Shown here one piece after another: positions 9,289-18,342 of a stretch of 64,000 bases of DNA. The stretch spans positions 1 to 64,000 of the IMG/VR virus record IMGVR_UViG_3300048834_000258; one strand, 5' to 3'. A program made the position numbers and the translations under genes. Origin of the DNA: a virus. Under the pieces are notes generated by a model. It worked only from the letters and a program-made list of their open reading frames with translations, was not told the origin of the DNA and did not search any database. Positions within the stretch are counted from its first letter, which is position 1, and each line of letters starts with the position of its first letter.

Positions 9289-10074
9289 ATGGCTACCACG
9301 CCCACTTTTGACATCAATTCCATTTCTCCGGAGAAACTGGCCGAGATTCTCGAACAGCTTCGGCAGGAAGACAATAACAATGCACCCCCGCCCCCGGCGC
9401 AGCCGCAGCCCATTAAGATCTCATTCAATGGGGTTGATTTTGTCGGCAATAGTGCCGAAGAAGTGCAGCGCCAGATCGATGTATATACACGAGCACTGGC
9501 CAATGAGCAGCACGCACGGCAGATCCAGGAAGCTACGCGCCAGCAGGCGGCCACACCGCCCGAACCGAAGGCTAAGCAGAAGAAGACGACCGAGGAGTGG
9601 GTGAACAAGTTCACCGAAGATCCGGCCGATGTGATGGACCAGGAAATGGAGCGGAAGATCGAGTCCTATCTTTCGCAGAAGTTTGGGATGCCGAACTGGG
9701 CGGAAGTTCAGAAGGCGGCGGTCCAGCAGATTGTGCAGGACAATTTGCAGAAGACCAAGAATGCGTTCTTCGAACGTAACCCGGATTTCGTGGAAGATCC
9801 CGTCAATTTGCAGGCCATCCAAGGCATCATGCAGCAGAATGGCTTGCAGCCGTCGTTGCAGGGTCTAGAGTGGGCTTGGTCCGAGGCGAAACGCCAGCAA
9901 GTTGCGCGTGTGAAGCAGGCGGAGCCGGTTGCAAGACCGACGGCCCCACTGCCGATGTTGCCTACGGGCGGCGCAAATCCGGGTAGTGATCTGTTGGATG
10001 CGTTCTATTCAACGACTGATCCGGTCAAACAGGAACAGATTTTGCGGCTCATCGAGAAGGCGCAGGCTGGCTAA
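9289..10074 (+). CDS. Scaffolding-like protein
   Basis: 261 residues, acidic and Gln-rich, with predicted coiled coils (about 12-30 and 60-90), a Pro-rich linker (NAPPPPAQPQP), and a C-terminal helix with LLDAFYSTTDP and a LRLIEKAQ end. It sits directly before the major capsid gene, where podoviruses encode the internal scaffold that guides procapsid assembly and then leaves. RBS AGGAGAG 5 bases before the ATG. Assignment rests on position and composition rather than a motif. Confidence 0.65.
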   Translation: MATTPTFDINSISPEKLAEILEQLRQEDNNNAPPPPAQPQPIKISFNGVDFVGNSAEEVQRQIDVYTRALANEQHARQIQEATRQQAATPPEPKAKQKKTTEEWVNKFTEDPADVMDQEMERKIESYLSQKFGMPNWAEVQKAAVQQIVQDNLQKTKNAFFERNPDFVEDPVNLQAIQGIMQQNGLQPSLQGLEWAWSEAKRQQVARVKQAEPVARPTAPLPMLPTGGANPGSDLLDAFYSTTDPVKQEQILRLIEKAQAG

Positions 10075-10083
10075 TGGGGGGGG

Positions 10084-10105
10084 AGGGAGGCGTAAGCCTC
10101 CCTTT
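10084..10105 (+). terminator. Rho-independent terminator before capsid gene
   Basis: Seven-base arms GGGAGGC/GCCTCCC with a GTAA loop, then TTTAT. It insulates the capsid gene, which has its own promoter 24 bases downstream. Confidence 0.65.
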
Positions 10106-10127
10106 ATCCTTAATGCTAAATTGCGTA

Positions 10128-10136
10128 TGTTACAAT
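10128..10136 (+). promoter_or_regulatory. Major capsid promoter
   Basis: An extended -10, TG-T-TACAAT, is followed by AATAAGTAGGAGG, which includes the ribosome-binding site of the capsid gene. Same architecture as the other phage promoters here (see 63871). Confidence 0.6.
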
Positions 10137-10159
10137 AATAAGTAGGAGGAACCCTTTCT

Positions 10160-11197
10160 ATGGCTTATACCCCGGCATCCGTTATCCTGCAAGGCAATAC
10201 TAACTTGCAGCACAATTATACGGGCGGCTCCGCTTCCGGCCTGTATATTTTCCACTACCAGACCAAGGCTCTCGATACTCTTCAGAAGAAGTTCGTGTTT
10301 ATGGACGTTCTGAAGTTGGACGATATGCCCAAGCAGTCTGGCAATACTGTTCAGTGGTATCGTTACCGCGAACTGGGCACCAACACCACGGCGGTCGGCT
10401 CCGCTGCGGAAGGCGCGGTCGGCACTGCGATTCCCGCGCTCAACAGCGATATCATTACGGCCACGCTGTCTCAGTACATGGACTTCGTTACGCTGTCGGA
10501 TCGGGTCATCCTGACTTCGATTGACGGTATGGTGCAGAGTGCCACTGAGCGCATGTCTTACCGGGCAGCGTACACTGTGGATATGATTACCCGTGCGGAA
10601 ATCGATAGCATTTCGGCGGCTGATCGTAGCTCGGCGCTGCTGGGCACTTACCTGAGTTCCGGCGACATTCGCCTGTCTCATGCGTATTTGCAGGGCAACG
10701 ATGTCCGTCCAATGCAGAGCGGCTCCTGTGCAGGCTACTTCTGCGGCATTATCCACCCGTACATTGTGTTCGACGTGGTGAATGATCCCGCCGCGAACGG
10801 TATTGTTGACGTGCGCAAGTACACTGAAGGCAACCCGTTCGAGAAGGTCGAAGACCGTGGGCAGGCGTTCACTTTCAACGGCATCATGTTCAAGGTGTCT
10901 ACGAATGTGCTGGTCGCTTCGAGCAACTACCGCACCTACATCTTCGGCGATGGTGGCATCGGTGGTTCGCAGCTTGCGGGCAAGGGGCCGTCCAAGGTTT
11001 CCGATCCTCGCAATCAGCGGTTCCGGCTGCACGTTGAGGGTAACCTTGCGCCGTCTCTGGCGAACCCCACCGGCTCCATTGGTGGCTTTGTGTCCTACAA
11101 CTTCTACTATGTTGCGAAGGTGCTGACTGACACCCTGACGGGCGGATCGACCTTCAATCGGTTTATCTACTACGATACTCCGACCCAGGTTTCCTAG
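10160..11197 (+). CDS. Major capsid protein (N4 gp56-like, HK97 fold)
   Basis: 345 residues. The N-terminal block with KKFVFMDVL and KQSGNTVQWYRY, followed by TATLSQYMDFVTLSDRV and later GIIHPYIVFDV, is the pattern of the N4 gp56 family of HK97-fold capsid proteins. It forms the icosahedral shell. It is bracketed by terminators and has a dedicated promoter and strong AGGAGG site, consistent with very high expression. It is followed by a strong terminator. Confidence 0.9.
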   Translation: MAYTPASVILQGNTNLQHNYTGGSASGLYIFHYQTKALDTLQKKFVFMDVLKLDDMPKQSGNTVQWYRYRELGTNTTAVGSAAEGAVGTAIPALNSDIITATLSQYMDFVTLSDRVILTSIDGMVQSATERMSYRAAYTVDMITRAEIDSISAADRSSALLGTYLSSGDIRLSHAYLQGNDVRPMQSGSCAGYFCGIIHPYIVFDVVNDPAANGIVDVRKYTEGNPFEKVEDRGQAFTFNGIMFKVSTNVLVASSNYRTYIFGDGGIGGSQLAGKGPSKVSDPRNQRFRLHVEGNLAPSLANPTGSIGGFVSYNFYYVAKVLTDTLTGGSTFNRFIYYDTPTQVS

Positions 11198-11234
11198 TCT
11201 CTTGGCGGCGGGCGTAGGCTGGTTTCTCCTCAAT

Positions 11235-11265
11235 AGGGAGGCGTGTAAAAGCGCCTCCCTTTTTG
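11235..11265 (+). terminator. Terminator after capsid gene
   Basis: Nine-base arms AGGGAGGCG/CGCCTCCCT with a TGTAAAAG loop and a T5 run. The arms are almost the same as the terminator before the capsid gene (10084), so the capsid gene is flanked by a near-repeat. Confidence 0.85.
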
Positions 11266-11301
11266 TTTATTAGTGCGGATAATCACTTGCCGCAGGCATG
11301 G

Positions 11302-11316
11302 TAAAATAAAAGTATG
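11302..11316 (+). promoter_or_regulatory. Leaderless-type promoter of the 208-residue protein
   Basis: TG-G-TAAAAT ends at 11307, six bases before the ATG at 11314, with no Shine-Dalgarno sequence. The predicted transcription start coincides with the start codon. Confidence 0.6.
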
Positions 11317-11940
11317 GCAAGTGAACAAAAAGCGGAACTGACTGGTACCATCACGTATGTCGATGGCACTCTTTTTAATGGGTGGATGCTAGTCGGTTTG
11401 GTTCCTCCGCTGCGCGGGTCAACTGCCTATACGAGTTTCTACAAAATCTACGCACAGCAGCGCACGAAGCTGCCCCAGTGGATTACGTTTCAAGTCCGGA
11501 ACGGAGAGTTACAGGCTCCTGCGAAGCTTCGCTTCAACACCTCCATTTCACCGCCGAATACGAAGTATGTTTCGTTTTTTGTTGACTACGAGGGGAACAC
11601 GCTAGCGACCGGGAGCCTGTTCACGGTGACTGCTACTCCACACGCGATTGTGGAACCCTCTTTCTCGATTCCGACTGCGGGCACCACTGCCCCGACACCA
11701 TGCCAGGGGGTTTCCGTGAGCGCACTTTCCACACCTATCCGCGAGACGCCTACCGGCACCATTGATGGGGTCAACGACACGTTCACCCTCTCCGTCATCC
11801 CACCTTCCTTCGTGATCGTCATTCTAGGCGGTACCATTCAGGAAGAGGGAACCTCTTACACGATTTCCGGGAACACGATCACCTTCGAGGCTGCTTACAT
11901 CCCGAGCAGCGGAAGTATTATCGAAGCGATCATTTTCTAA
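11314..11940 (+). CDS. Head decoration-like protein with C-terminal beta domain
   Basis: 208 residues. The N-terminal half (about 8-125) is beta-rich. The C-terminal part (about 145-208), containing TGTIDGVNDTFTL and a GTIQEEGTSYT turn, resembles a small beta domain common in phage tail and decoration proteins. Position directly after the major capsid gene favours a capsid decoration or head fibre role. It has its own leaderless-type promoter after the capsid terminator. Confidence 0.55.
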   Translation: MASEQKAELTGTITYVDGTLFNGWMLVGLVPPLRGSTAYTSFYKIYAQQRTKLPQWITFQVRNGELQAPAKLRFNTSISPPNTKYVSFFVDYEGNTLATGSLFTVTATPHAIVEPSFSIPTAGTTAPTPCQGVSVSALSTPIRETPTGTIDGVNDTFTLSVIPPSFVIVILGGTIQEEGTSYTISGNTITFEAAYIPSSGSIIEAIIF

Positions 11941-11953
11941 GGGAGAGACGCCC

Positions 11954-12217
11954 ATGGACACAGTAAACGAGTTCTTAGAGAAGGCATTTGGAGTCTCTGT
12001 GTTCAAGCTGCTAAGTGTCGTTGTATTAGGTATGGCTATGTTTTTTGCCATGCAGTCGAAACTGGATGCACTTTCGCGCGACGTACAGAACGCCTTGACA
12101 CAAAACCAAGCACTGACTGCGGAACTCAAAGAGACCAACAAAGAACTCGCGAAGATGCGCGAAGCACTGATCGAAGTCAAGACAGAATTAGCCCTCGATA
12201 GAGGAAGGAGAAACTAA
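11954..12217 (+). CDS. Small membrane-anchored coiled-coil protein
   Basis: 87 residues: one hydrophobic segment (about 15-34, VFKLLSVVVLGMAMFFAM) followed by a long heptad-patterned coiled coil (about 36-80). The topology resembles an i-spanin or a membrane-active virion protein, but it lies among head genes, so a minor virion or injection role is possible too. RBS GGGAGAG upstream. It is followed without gap by the next gene. Confidence 0.6.
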   Translation: MDTVNEFLEKAFGVSVFKLLSVVVLGMAMFFAMQSKLDALSRDVQNALTQNQALTAELKETNKELAKMREALIEVKTELALDRGRRN

Positions 12218-12805
12218 GTGGCGCACGCCGTTTTTGACACCGCCTCCCTGGAGCGACAACGCCTTGGAGACAAGATCGACCGTACCGGCGAGTTTATCGA
12301 TAGAGCGGAGAAGGAGCAAACCTCCGCCGTAATCGAGAACGAAGATGGGTCAATCATTGATCCTGAGTATAATGCCGGGAGGCCAATGGCCCATACGCAG
12401 TTGGAGAGGCTGGTACGTGTTTATGCGCCACATTTGCACTTTTACGATCATCCTCGAAACCCGACGCTGAAGTTCATTTCGAGAAGCAATTGGCACGAGA
12501 AGAGCGAGTACAGCACGGTGCTGTATCATCGTGGGATCATGCCGGAAAACACACTCCACTCGTTCCAAACGGTGAAGGTGCCGCACCCTTACAACAACCA
12601 TATTGATTGTAAGGACGACCCGGACAAGCAGCTTTTCGTGGAGCGGCGGGTGCCGGGGCCAATCGTGCGTAAGGGATGGAAGCGGGTGTTTACTGAGCTT
12701 TTCAAGCTCGGGTGGATTACCCAGGAACAGTGCGAGCGGGTCGGCGGTAAGTTTGGATCGTCTCGTGACGACCAACGCTTTGCCCAGGATATGGGCAGAG
12801 CTTAG
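12218..12805 (+). CDS. Uncharacterised head-region protein
   Basis: 195 residues, GTG start with AAGGAG 9 bases upstream and directly abutting the preceding stop. Rich in His, Arg and aromatic residues (PHLHFYDHPRNP, VPHPYNNHID). No family recognised. Mixed charge and lack of signal peptide fit a minor structural or neck protein. Confidence 0.6.
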   Translation: MAHAVFDTASLERQRLGDKIDRTGEFIDRAEKEQTSAVIENEDGSIIDPEYNAGRPMAHTQLERLVRVYAPHLHFYDHPRNPTLKFISRSNWHEKSEYSTVLYHRGIMPENTLHSFQTVKVPHPYNNHIDCKDDPDKQLFVERRVPGPIVRKGWKRVFTELFKLGWITQEQCERVGGKFGSSRDDQRFAQDMGRA

Positions 12806-12836
12806 ATATCCTTCCATTTAGATGCCGAAGGCCCAA

Positions 12837-12845
12837 TGGTAAAAT
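12837..12845 (+). promoter_or_regulatory. Promoter before the Cys-rich protein gene
   Basis: TG-G-TAAAAT followed by AGAAGTAGC, as at the portal gene. A GCAGC/GCTGC mini-palindrome (about 12852-12864) lies in the 5' leader. Confidence 0.5.
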
Positions 12846-12890
12846 AGAAGTAGCAGCTATGCTGCTTATTCTATGCCGAGAGGAAAGACC

Positions 12891-13295
12891 ATGCCTTCCA
12901 TTACTCCCCCACTGAAGGGAACCGATGCACCGGCCCCGGCTGCGTCTGATATCGAATTGCGTCTAAAGGCGCTTCAGCTTGCTAAATTGGAACGAGAAGA
13001 GGCGGAGCTTGCCGAAAAGCAAGAGCGGCGTGTAGCTAGTGCTCGTCGTCAAGCTGAAGACGCCGTAGAGACCGAACGAAAACAAAAGTTAGCTGAGAGT
13101 ATGTGCTCTCACCAGATGCCGGGAGGCGTTTCTGCCTTCGGCGGGCAATGGCTATCTAACGGCAAATTGCGCGTAGTTTGCGGGAAATGCGGCAAGAATT
13201 GTTATCGTGAGGAGCTAACGCCTGCGGAGCGGGCTTTGGTCGATTCTGATATGGGCCGTTTTGGCGGTTCAATGACTTTTAGCATGTCGGTCTAA
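12891..13295 (+). CDS. Coiled-coil/zinc-ribbon-like protein
   Basis: 134 residues from the ATG at 12891 (RBS GAGAGGAAAG); an ATG at 12873 is an alternative. A charged helix (about 15-70, many E/K/R) leads into a Cys cluster CSHQM...CGKCGKNC that could bind zinc, then a Met/Ser-rich tail. No family recognised. It lies 10 bases before the adaptor genes. Confidence 0.6.
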   Translation: MPSITPPLKGTDAPAPAASDIELRLKALQLAKLEREEAELAEKQERRVASARRQAEDAVETERKQKLAESMCSHQMPGGVSAFGGQWLSNGKLRVVCGKCGKNCYREELTPAERALVDSDMGRFGGSMTFSMSV

Positions 13296-13305
13296 GAGGT
13301 AGCTG

Positions 13306-13977
13306 ATGGCTTACACAGTCGGCAAGGCGCTTACATACGCGAAGAAGTTTATCAAAGACCAGCCTATTGATGGGACGGACGTAGGTGTTCAGACCCTCGA
13401 TATGGCGTCTAAGTTCTTCTGGATGTATGCGCCTTGGCGCTGGACCATTGGCAATATGAGCCCCGTGCAGATTACCGGGAATGCCGTAGATTATACAGTG
13501 GCGGAACCCGCCGATTTTCTGTATCTGCAGCAGGCATGGCTTCCAGAAGGCGACAAATTTACGCCCCTGGACATTGTGCCAATGCTGCCTGCGGACCCCA
13601 AGCAGACGGGCAAGCCTTCTAAGGTGATGTTTGTTCAAGGGGCAACTGACAAGTATCGTCTGTTTCCCCAGCCTCCGGCTGGAGGCGACAAGTGGCTTCT
13701 GGCCATCTACAAGAAGGCTCATACGGAAATTACAGCGACTTCAGACACTCCGGGGTTTCCCGACGAGTGGTTTCCGATCTATCAGGAGATCGTGCTCTAC
13801 TATGCGTACAAGTTTGCAGATGACCAGAGAGCGGGCAGTTCGACCATTATGGCCAATGGTCAAACGCAGCACTCAGGCCAGTGGGGCAAAGTGATTTCGA
13901 TGCTCGAAGCGATGAAGGGCCGCGAAGATCTGCTGTTTACGTGGCCGGGATCGATGCAGAGCAAGGAGCAACGGTAA
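13306..13977 (+). CDS. Head-tail adaptor / tubular-A-like protein
   Basis: 223 residues. The pattern (helical N-terminus, WRWTIGNMSPV, DYTVAEPADFLYL, then FPDEWFPIYQEIVLYYAYKFA) is that of the podovirus adaptor family (T7 gp11, P22 gp4 relatives) that lines the portal exit and joins it to the nozzle. It overlaps the next gene by one base (TAATG), and that gene looks like a divergent paralogue of the same fold. Confidence 0.65.
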   Translation: MAYTVGKALTYAKKFIKDQPIDGTDVGVQTLDMASKFFWMYAPWRWTIGNMSPVQITGNAVDYTVAEPADFLYLQQAWLPEGDKFTPLDIVPMLPADPKQTGKPSKVMFVQGATDKYRLFPQPPAGGDKWLLAIYKKAHTEITATSDTPGFPDEWFPIYQEIVLYYAYKFADDQRAGSSTIMANGQTQHSGQWGKVISMLEAMKGREDLLFTWPGSMQSKEQR

Positions 13978-14669
13978 TGGCAAGCACCTACACATGGGAA
14001 GATGTTTTGGCCTACCTGTATCAGAACGTGCCTCGCGTAAGCGAGTCGCAGGTAGGGCCGCTGGTGTGCAACCAGATTCTTAACATGATGTGGGATAAGT
14101 GCGACTGGCGCGAGACGATGGCGGATATGCCGCCGTGGCATCCGATTTGCGGAGAACAGGATCATTATTCTCCGCTTGTTTGCGCCCCTTCGGACTTCCG
14201 GGGGTTGCGTAAAGCGCAAGTGTTCGGCATTGGAAGTGATCCGCCCGTGGAACGCATTCTTATCGTCAACAAAGATCTGAAGGAAACAACGTTCCAGTCG
14301 CTTCCCGAGGACCTGTCCTATGATACGGCACGCCGATGCTTCCGGCTTTTCCCGAGGTTTCCCGAGGGACTGGACCCGACCGATTGGGTCATCCAGTGTA
14401 CCTACAAGAAGAATCCGACGAAGATTACTGGAGCGACTATCAATTCAGTAATTCCGTTCGATGACCACTATTTCCAGACACTGGTGGATGTAGGCCACTA
14501 TTGTTTGGCCAAAACAGATCCGCGCCGTATCCGTGAGTATGAAGCTCTACGGGGACAAGCTGAGTATTCGCTGGAACGGAAAGCGATTGAAGAGGGCATT
14601 AACCTGGGAGACCAGCCGATTGCACCGCAGTTTCCTATGGATATGTTTAGGGGAGGATGGTACCGCTAA
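13977..14669 (+). CDS. Second head-tail adaptor-like protein
   Basis: 230 residues from the ATG at 13977 (TAATG overlap). An N-terminal helical domain with QILNMMWDKCDWRET is followed by a beta domain and by IPFDDHYFQTLVDVGHYCLAK, which aligns in character with the FPDEWFPIYQEIVLYY helix of the preceding protein. Probably the second ring of the short tail. The gene again ends TAATG into the next. Confidence 0.6.
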   Translation: MASTYTWEDVLAYLYQNVPRVSESQVGPLVCNQILNMMWDKCDWRETMADMPPWHPICGEQDHYSPLVCAPSDFRGLRKAQVFGIGSDPPVERILIVNKDLKETTFQSLPEDLSYDTARRCFRLFPRFPEGLDPTDWVIQCTYKKNPTKITGATINSVIPFDDHYFQTLVDVGHYCLAKTDPRRIREYEALRGQAEYSLERKAIEEGINLGDQPIAPQFPMDMFRGGWYR

Positions 14670-15994
14670 TGGCTACAAATGCATTTCGACTCTCAAGAAC
14701 GGCGACTCCAACGCCTCGTGTCAATTACGGTCCCAACGAACCCGTTTCTACCACCGGACGAACGGCAACCTCCGATTTCCCGCGTGTAGGTGCTCCCTCT
14801 ACCTTCGAGGAAACCTTCGGAGGGCGCACCTCGCAGCCCTATGCCCCCACCTCCAGCTTCGGAGCTACCTCGCGTACCTCTGGCTATGGAGTGGGCAATA
14901 CACCGTCTGCAACGCCGCAAGCTCCGCCTACGGCTCCGGCGAATCCGATGTTTTCCGTGCCTACGGCAGCGCCTACGCAGGCCCCTTCCGGGGGCGGAGC
15001 CTCCGCTCCGAATCCGTATGCACCGGCCTCCAACTTTATGTCTCCATACTTTGTCGAGAGTATGGGGCAGAATGTTCAGACGCCGAACTTCGGTGGACCT
15101 GTTCTGAACCCCGACGGCAGTGTGTCTACGGGCACCCCTGACAGTTGGGGCGCTTTCGGCTTCAACCCGTTTGCCAACTGGAGCGGTATCAATTCTGATA
15201 CAGGCCAAGCCTGGAATGTGGGCGACCGCTTCCTCAATGACCAGGGAGCGCGGAAGCTGATGGAGCTTCTCGGGCTGAACGCGCCCATCATGAACGAAAG
15301 CGGCGACATTCGCGGCTGGTCTCAGAAAATGGGCAATGTCTTTGGCCCCGGCTCGGGTAACGTAAGTGGCCCTGGCGGGGTGGGTATGTATCGCTACGCG
15401 GACCCGCTGACGGGCCAGTTGGTGGATCTAAGTGCGTATGCACCCTACTTCATTTCTGGCCAAGATGATATTGGAAAGTTTCTCTTCGAAAACCGAAACA
15501 ACCCGATGGTGAATACGGGCCTTCAGTCTGTTATTCCTCAACAGTTCACCAACGTATCGGATCTGCAAGCGGCTCTCCAGAGCGCGGCCTCTTCCCCTGC
15601 GGCGCAAGGCATCTTTCCGGCCACTCCTGCCACGCCCACGACACCCGGCACGGGCGGTACTGGCAGTGGGAGCGGAACGGGTAACAGTTCTGCGGGCAAT
15701 CGCTCGGCGATTGATTCTTTCATTCAGTTGCTCCAAGGTATCTACCAGGGAAGTAACCCGTTCACGGTCCAGAACTTCAATACGACGGGTAATCTCGGCA
15801 CGCCGGGAGCGCCCTTCGGGCAGGATTATCTGGATGGGCTGAGGGTGTTGAGCAACTTCTCCAATCTGGGGGATCAGATTACCAGTTTGCTTACGCCGAA
15901 GGATTTGTTCGACGTATCCCCCACGGGGATGTACGCCAACTTCGGACCAGCGGCGTACCTGCAACGAGCACTTTATCCTGAATTCTATATGTAG
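14669..15994 (+). CDS. Pro/Ala/Ser/Thr-rich virion protein
   Basis: 441 residues from the ATG at 14669. The first 125 residues are low complexity (Pro, Ala, Ser, Thr, Gly). The middle contains the aromatic GAFGFNPFANW, and a second low-complexity linker (TPATPTTPGTGGTGSGSG, about 315-340) precedes a C-terminal module. Disorder flanking folded segments is common in minor virion proteins. No family recognised. Located between adaptors and nozzle. Confidence 0.6.
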   Translation: MATNAFRLSRTATPTPRVNYGPNEPVSTTGRTATSDFPRVGAPSTFEETFGGRTSQPYAPTSSFGATSRTSGYGVGNTPSATPQAPPTAPANPMFSVPTAAPTQAPSGGGASAPNPYAPASNFMSPYFVESMGQNVQTPNFGGPVLNPDGSVSTGTPDSWGAFGFNPFANWSGINSDTGQAWNVGDRFLNDQGARKLMELLGLNAPIMNESGDIRGWSQKMGNVFGPGSGNVSGPGGVGMYRYADPLTGQLVDLSAYAPYFISGQDDIGKFLFENRNNPMVNTGLQSVIPQQFTNVSDLQAALQSAASSPAAQGIFPATPATPTTPGTGGTGSGSGTGNSSAGNRSAIDSFIQLLQGIYQGSNPFTVQNFNTTGNLGTPGAPFGQDYLDGLRVLSNFSNLGDQITSLLTPKDLFDVSPTGMYANFGPAAYLQRALYPEFYM

Positions 15995-16002
15995 GGGGAT
16001 TA

Positions 16003-18342
16003 ATGGCGCAAGAGAACCAGCTTGACGGCGTATCTATTCCCCTACGACTTCCGTTCGACGCGATCCTTTCGGAACTTGATCCGTCTCCGCGTATTGTCTC
16101 TGGTTTGAATAACCAAGTCACTACGGGAGGTTTCCTCAAGAAGCGTGGGGCAATGTCGCAGGTATCTGCCGCCAGCACCATCGGAACGAATAAGCGGATC
16201 GACCGTCTCTACTGCTATACGACCATGGGTGCGTCCCCCAAGTCGTTTGTGATGGCGTCTGTCTACGATACCTCGGGAGGCACCTGGAGCGTCTACTACA
16301 CACGCCCCTCCGCGCCTACGGCATGGACGCAGATCACTTCGTATCGAGACATTAATGCTTCCACGCGCCCTCACGAAATGTGCGAGTCTCGCGGACTTCT
16401 CTACATCAAGGGGTATCCCGCCAGCGGCTCTAGTGAGAAGCTCGGCACTGTTGTCTTCAACGGTGACGACCTGACGGTCAAACCGTGGGGCGCTCTTGGG
16501 CCGTCTACAGCGGCTCGGATGACGAACCAGTACAAGACCAGCGATGCCCTCTACAGCGCGTGGACCTCCTCTGCGCACCCCTTCTCGGTCTCGCAAGGCT
16601 GGCAGTACACCTACGCCTACAAGAGCCTTACGGGCCACATTACAAACCGTTCGCCGCTCGAAACCAACTATGATTTCCCGGCCAGCAACACGGGCGCTTT
16701 CAGCAATCTTTTGCCGAAATTGACGTACGTTGTTCCTGCGGACCCTACCAATTTTCCTACAGTTGTAGTATTTCGCACTACGGATGGCGGCGGAACTTGG
16801 TATGAACTAGACACCATCAATGTGTCGGCAATGACACCGAGTTCGTCCCAGACCTACACCGACAATAGCTTTGTGAGCGGCTTAACGGGGGGGACAGTCA
16901 CAACCACACTAAATGGTGGTATTAATTCAAGTGTACTTTCATTAGTGGTGGCTTCTGCCACCAACTTTCCTGGGTACGGTGACTTTGCCATTCTCATCGA
17001 TAGTGAGTATATCAAAGTGACTGCCGTCAGCGGAACTACATTCACCATTGAGCGCGGCTTTGCCGGAACGACCGCTGCTTCGCATTTGAATGGTGCAACT
17101 ATTACCTATTATGGACTGGACCCAGTACCGGATTCCCAGTTAGACAAGGCCAGCGTAGCTCCTACCCTTACCTCTAATTCGCCGCCTCCTACGGTCCTAG
17201 CGGAAGACGGCGGGATCGTCGGAACCACTACGCCTCAGCCCTCTACGCCTATTGTCAAATTTGCGGGCCGTCTGTGGTACGGAATTGGCAATGTGCTTTT
17301 TTACAGTGCCCTCGAAGAGTTGGACCAAGGGAAGCCTGAAGAGGCTTGGCCCTCGGGAACACTCGGGAACTTCTTCCGACTCCAGGAGCCGCTCGTCGGA
17401 ATGGTGTCTACGGCGGAATCCCTCTACATCTTCACGACAAGACGTACCTACTGGCTGAAGGGCTTCGACAAGCCCTCCTTTTCCATTCAACCGCTCTTTA
17501 CAGACGTAGGGGCCAAGGATGGCTGGGGCATGTGTGCCAAAGGAGATGTGGTCTACTGGGTATCCAACAACAACCGCATCTTTCGCGCCCGCGACAACCA
17601 GAAGGAGCCTATCGGCGACCCACTAGGGTCGGAACTGGCTACGCGCCTAGCGCCTTCGAATGGCGTCTCGAACCTACGCCTCTATCTCACTTCCTACCAA
17701 GTAGATCAGCTTGACTGGGTTGTGTTGCAAGCTACGAATGTTGCGGATAGTTCACTAACGCGCACATTTGTATTCGATTTGCAACAGGAAGGTATCTTCT
17801 GGTATACACCTTGGGATTTGCCCGTGTCTTGCGTAGCAAGCGGTCAGATTTACGAGACAGATACAAAGGACTATCTGATCGGTAGCGGTTGGAATAGAAG
17901 CACAAATACTGTTTCGCTCAACTACTACCAGGATGACGGAACACAGGACTATGTGCCTTCTGCCGTGCAGAACTATACCTATTCCTACAAAACGAACCTG
18001 TTCGGCATCCCCTCGGGGAATAACGTCAACACATACAAGAAGCCGACCTTTGTGCCGTGCATCTATGCGGTTGTGTTCGAGCGCAAGAAGTTCACGAGTG
18101 ACACGGAACCGACGCTCACCTTCTTCATTGATAGCGCCACTACTTCGGTGGCTTCCGGTACGGCGTATCCGCCGCCACGCAGAGCGCAGAGCACCGACTA
18201 CCTCGCCTATAAGTATTGTGACAACATCTACAAGGTGGGCGAACGAATCGGTATCAACGTAGCCAAGTCGGCAGTCAACGAGAAGTTCGAATGTCACGGC
18301 ATGAGAATCATTTGGGAGTACACTGGTGGCATTGGATACTAG
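16003..18342 (+). CDS. Tail nozzle (tubular B-like beta-propeller) protein
   Basis: 779 residues. Start MAQENQLDGVSIPL, followed by repeated blades with WYGIGNVLFYS, ESLYIFTTRRTYWLKG and DVVYWVSNNNRIFRA, matches podovirus nozzle proteins (T7 gp12, P22 gp10). An extra module of about 70 residues (about 300-372, ASATNFPGYGDFAILID and TIERGFAGTTAASH) is a small beta domain common in phage structural proteins, inserted between blades. It forms the distal tube through which DNA leaves. Confidence 0.8.
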   Translation: MAQENQLDGVSIPLRLPFDAILSELDPSPRIVSGLNNQVTTGGFLKKRGAMSQVSAASTIGTNKRIDRLYCYTTMGASPKSFVMASVYDTSGGTWSVYYTRPSAPTAWTQITSYRDINASTRPHEMCESRGLLYIKGYPASGSSEKLGTVVFNGDDLTVKPWGALGPSTAARMTNQYKTSDALYSAWTSSAHPFSVSQGWQYTYAYKSLTGHITNRSPLETNYDFPASNTGAFSNLLPKLTYVVPADPTNFPTVVVFRTTDGGGTWYELDTINVSAMTPSSSQTYTDNSFVSGLTGGTVTTTLNGGINSSVLSLVVASATNFPGYGDFAILIDSEYIKVTAVSGTTFTIERGFAGTTAASHLNGATITYYGLDPVPDSQLDKASVAPTLTSNSPPPTVLAEDGGIVGTTTPQPSTPIVKFAGRLWYGIGNVLFYSALEELDQGKPEEAWPSGTLGNFFRLQEPLVGMVSTAESLYIFTTRRTYWLKGFDKPSFSIQPLFTDVGAKDGWGMCAKGDVVYWVSNNNRIFRARDNQKEPIGDPLGSELATRLAPSNGVSNLRLYLTSYQVDQLDWVVLQATNVADSSLTRTFVFDLQQEGIFWYTPWDLPVSCVASGQIYETDTKDYLIGSGWNRSTNTVSLNYYQDDGTQDYVPSAVQNYTYSYKTNLFGIPSGNNVNTYKKPTFVPCIYAVVFERKKFTSDTEPTLTFFIDSATTSVASGTAYPPPRRAQSTDYLAYKYCDNIYKVGERIGINVAKSAVNEKFECHGMRIIWEYTGGIGY

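Noticed and set aside
10084-11265. Nearly identical hairpins on both sides of the capsid gene, possible transposon ends
   Set aside because: Both are complete terminators with T-runs in the same direction; no target duplication or mobility gene is present.
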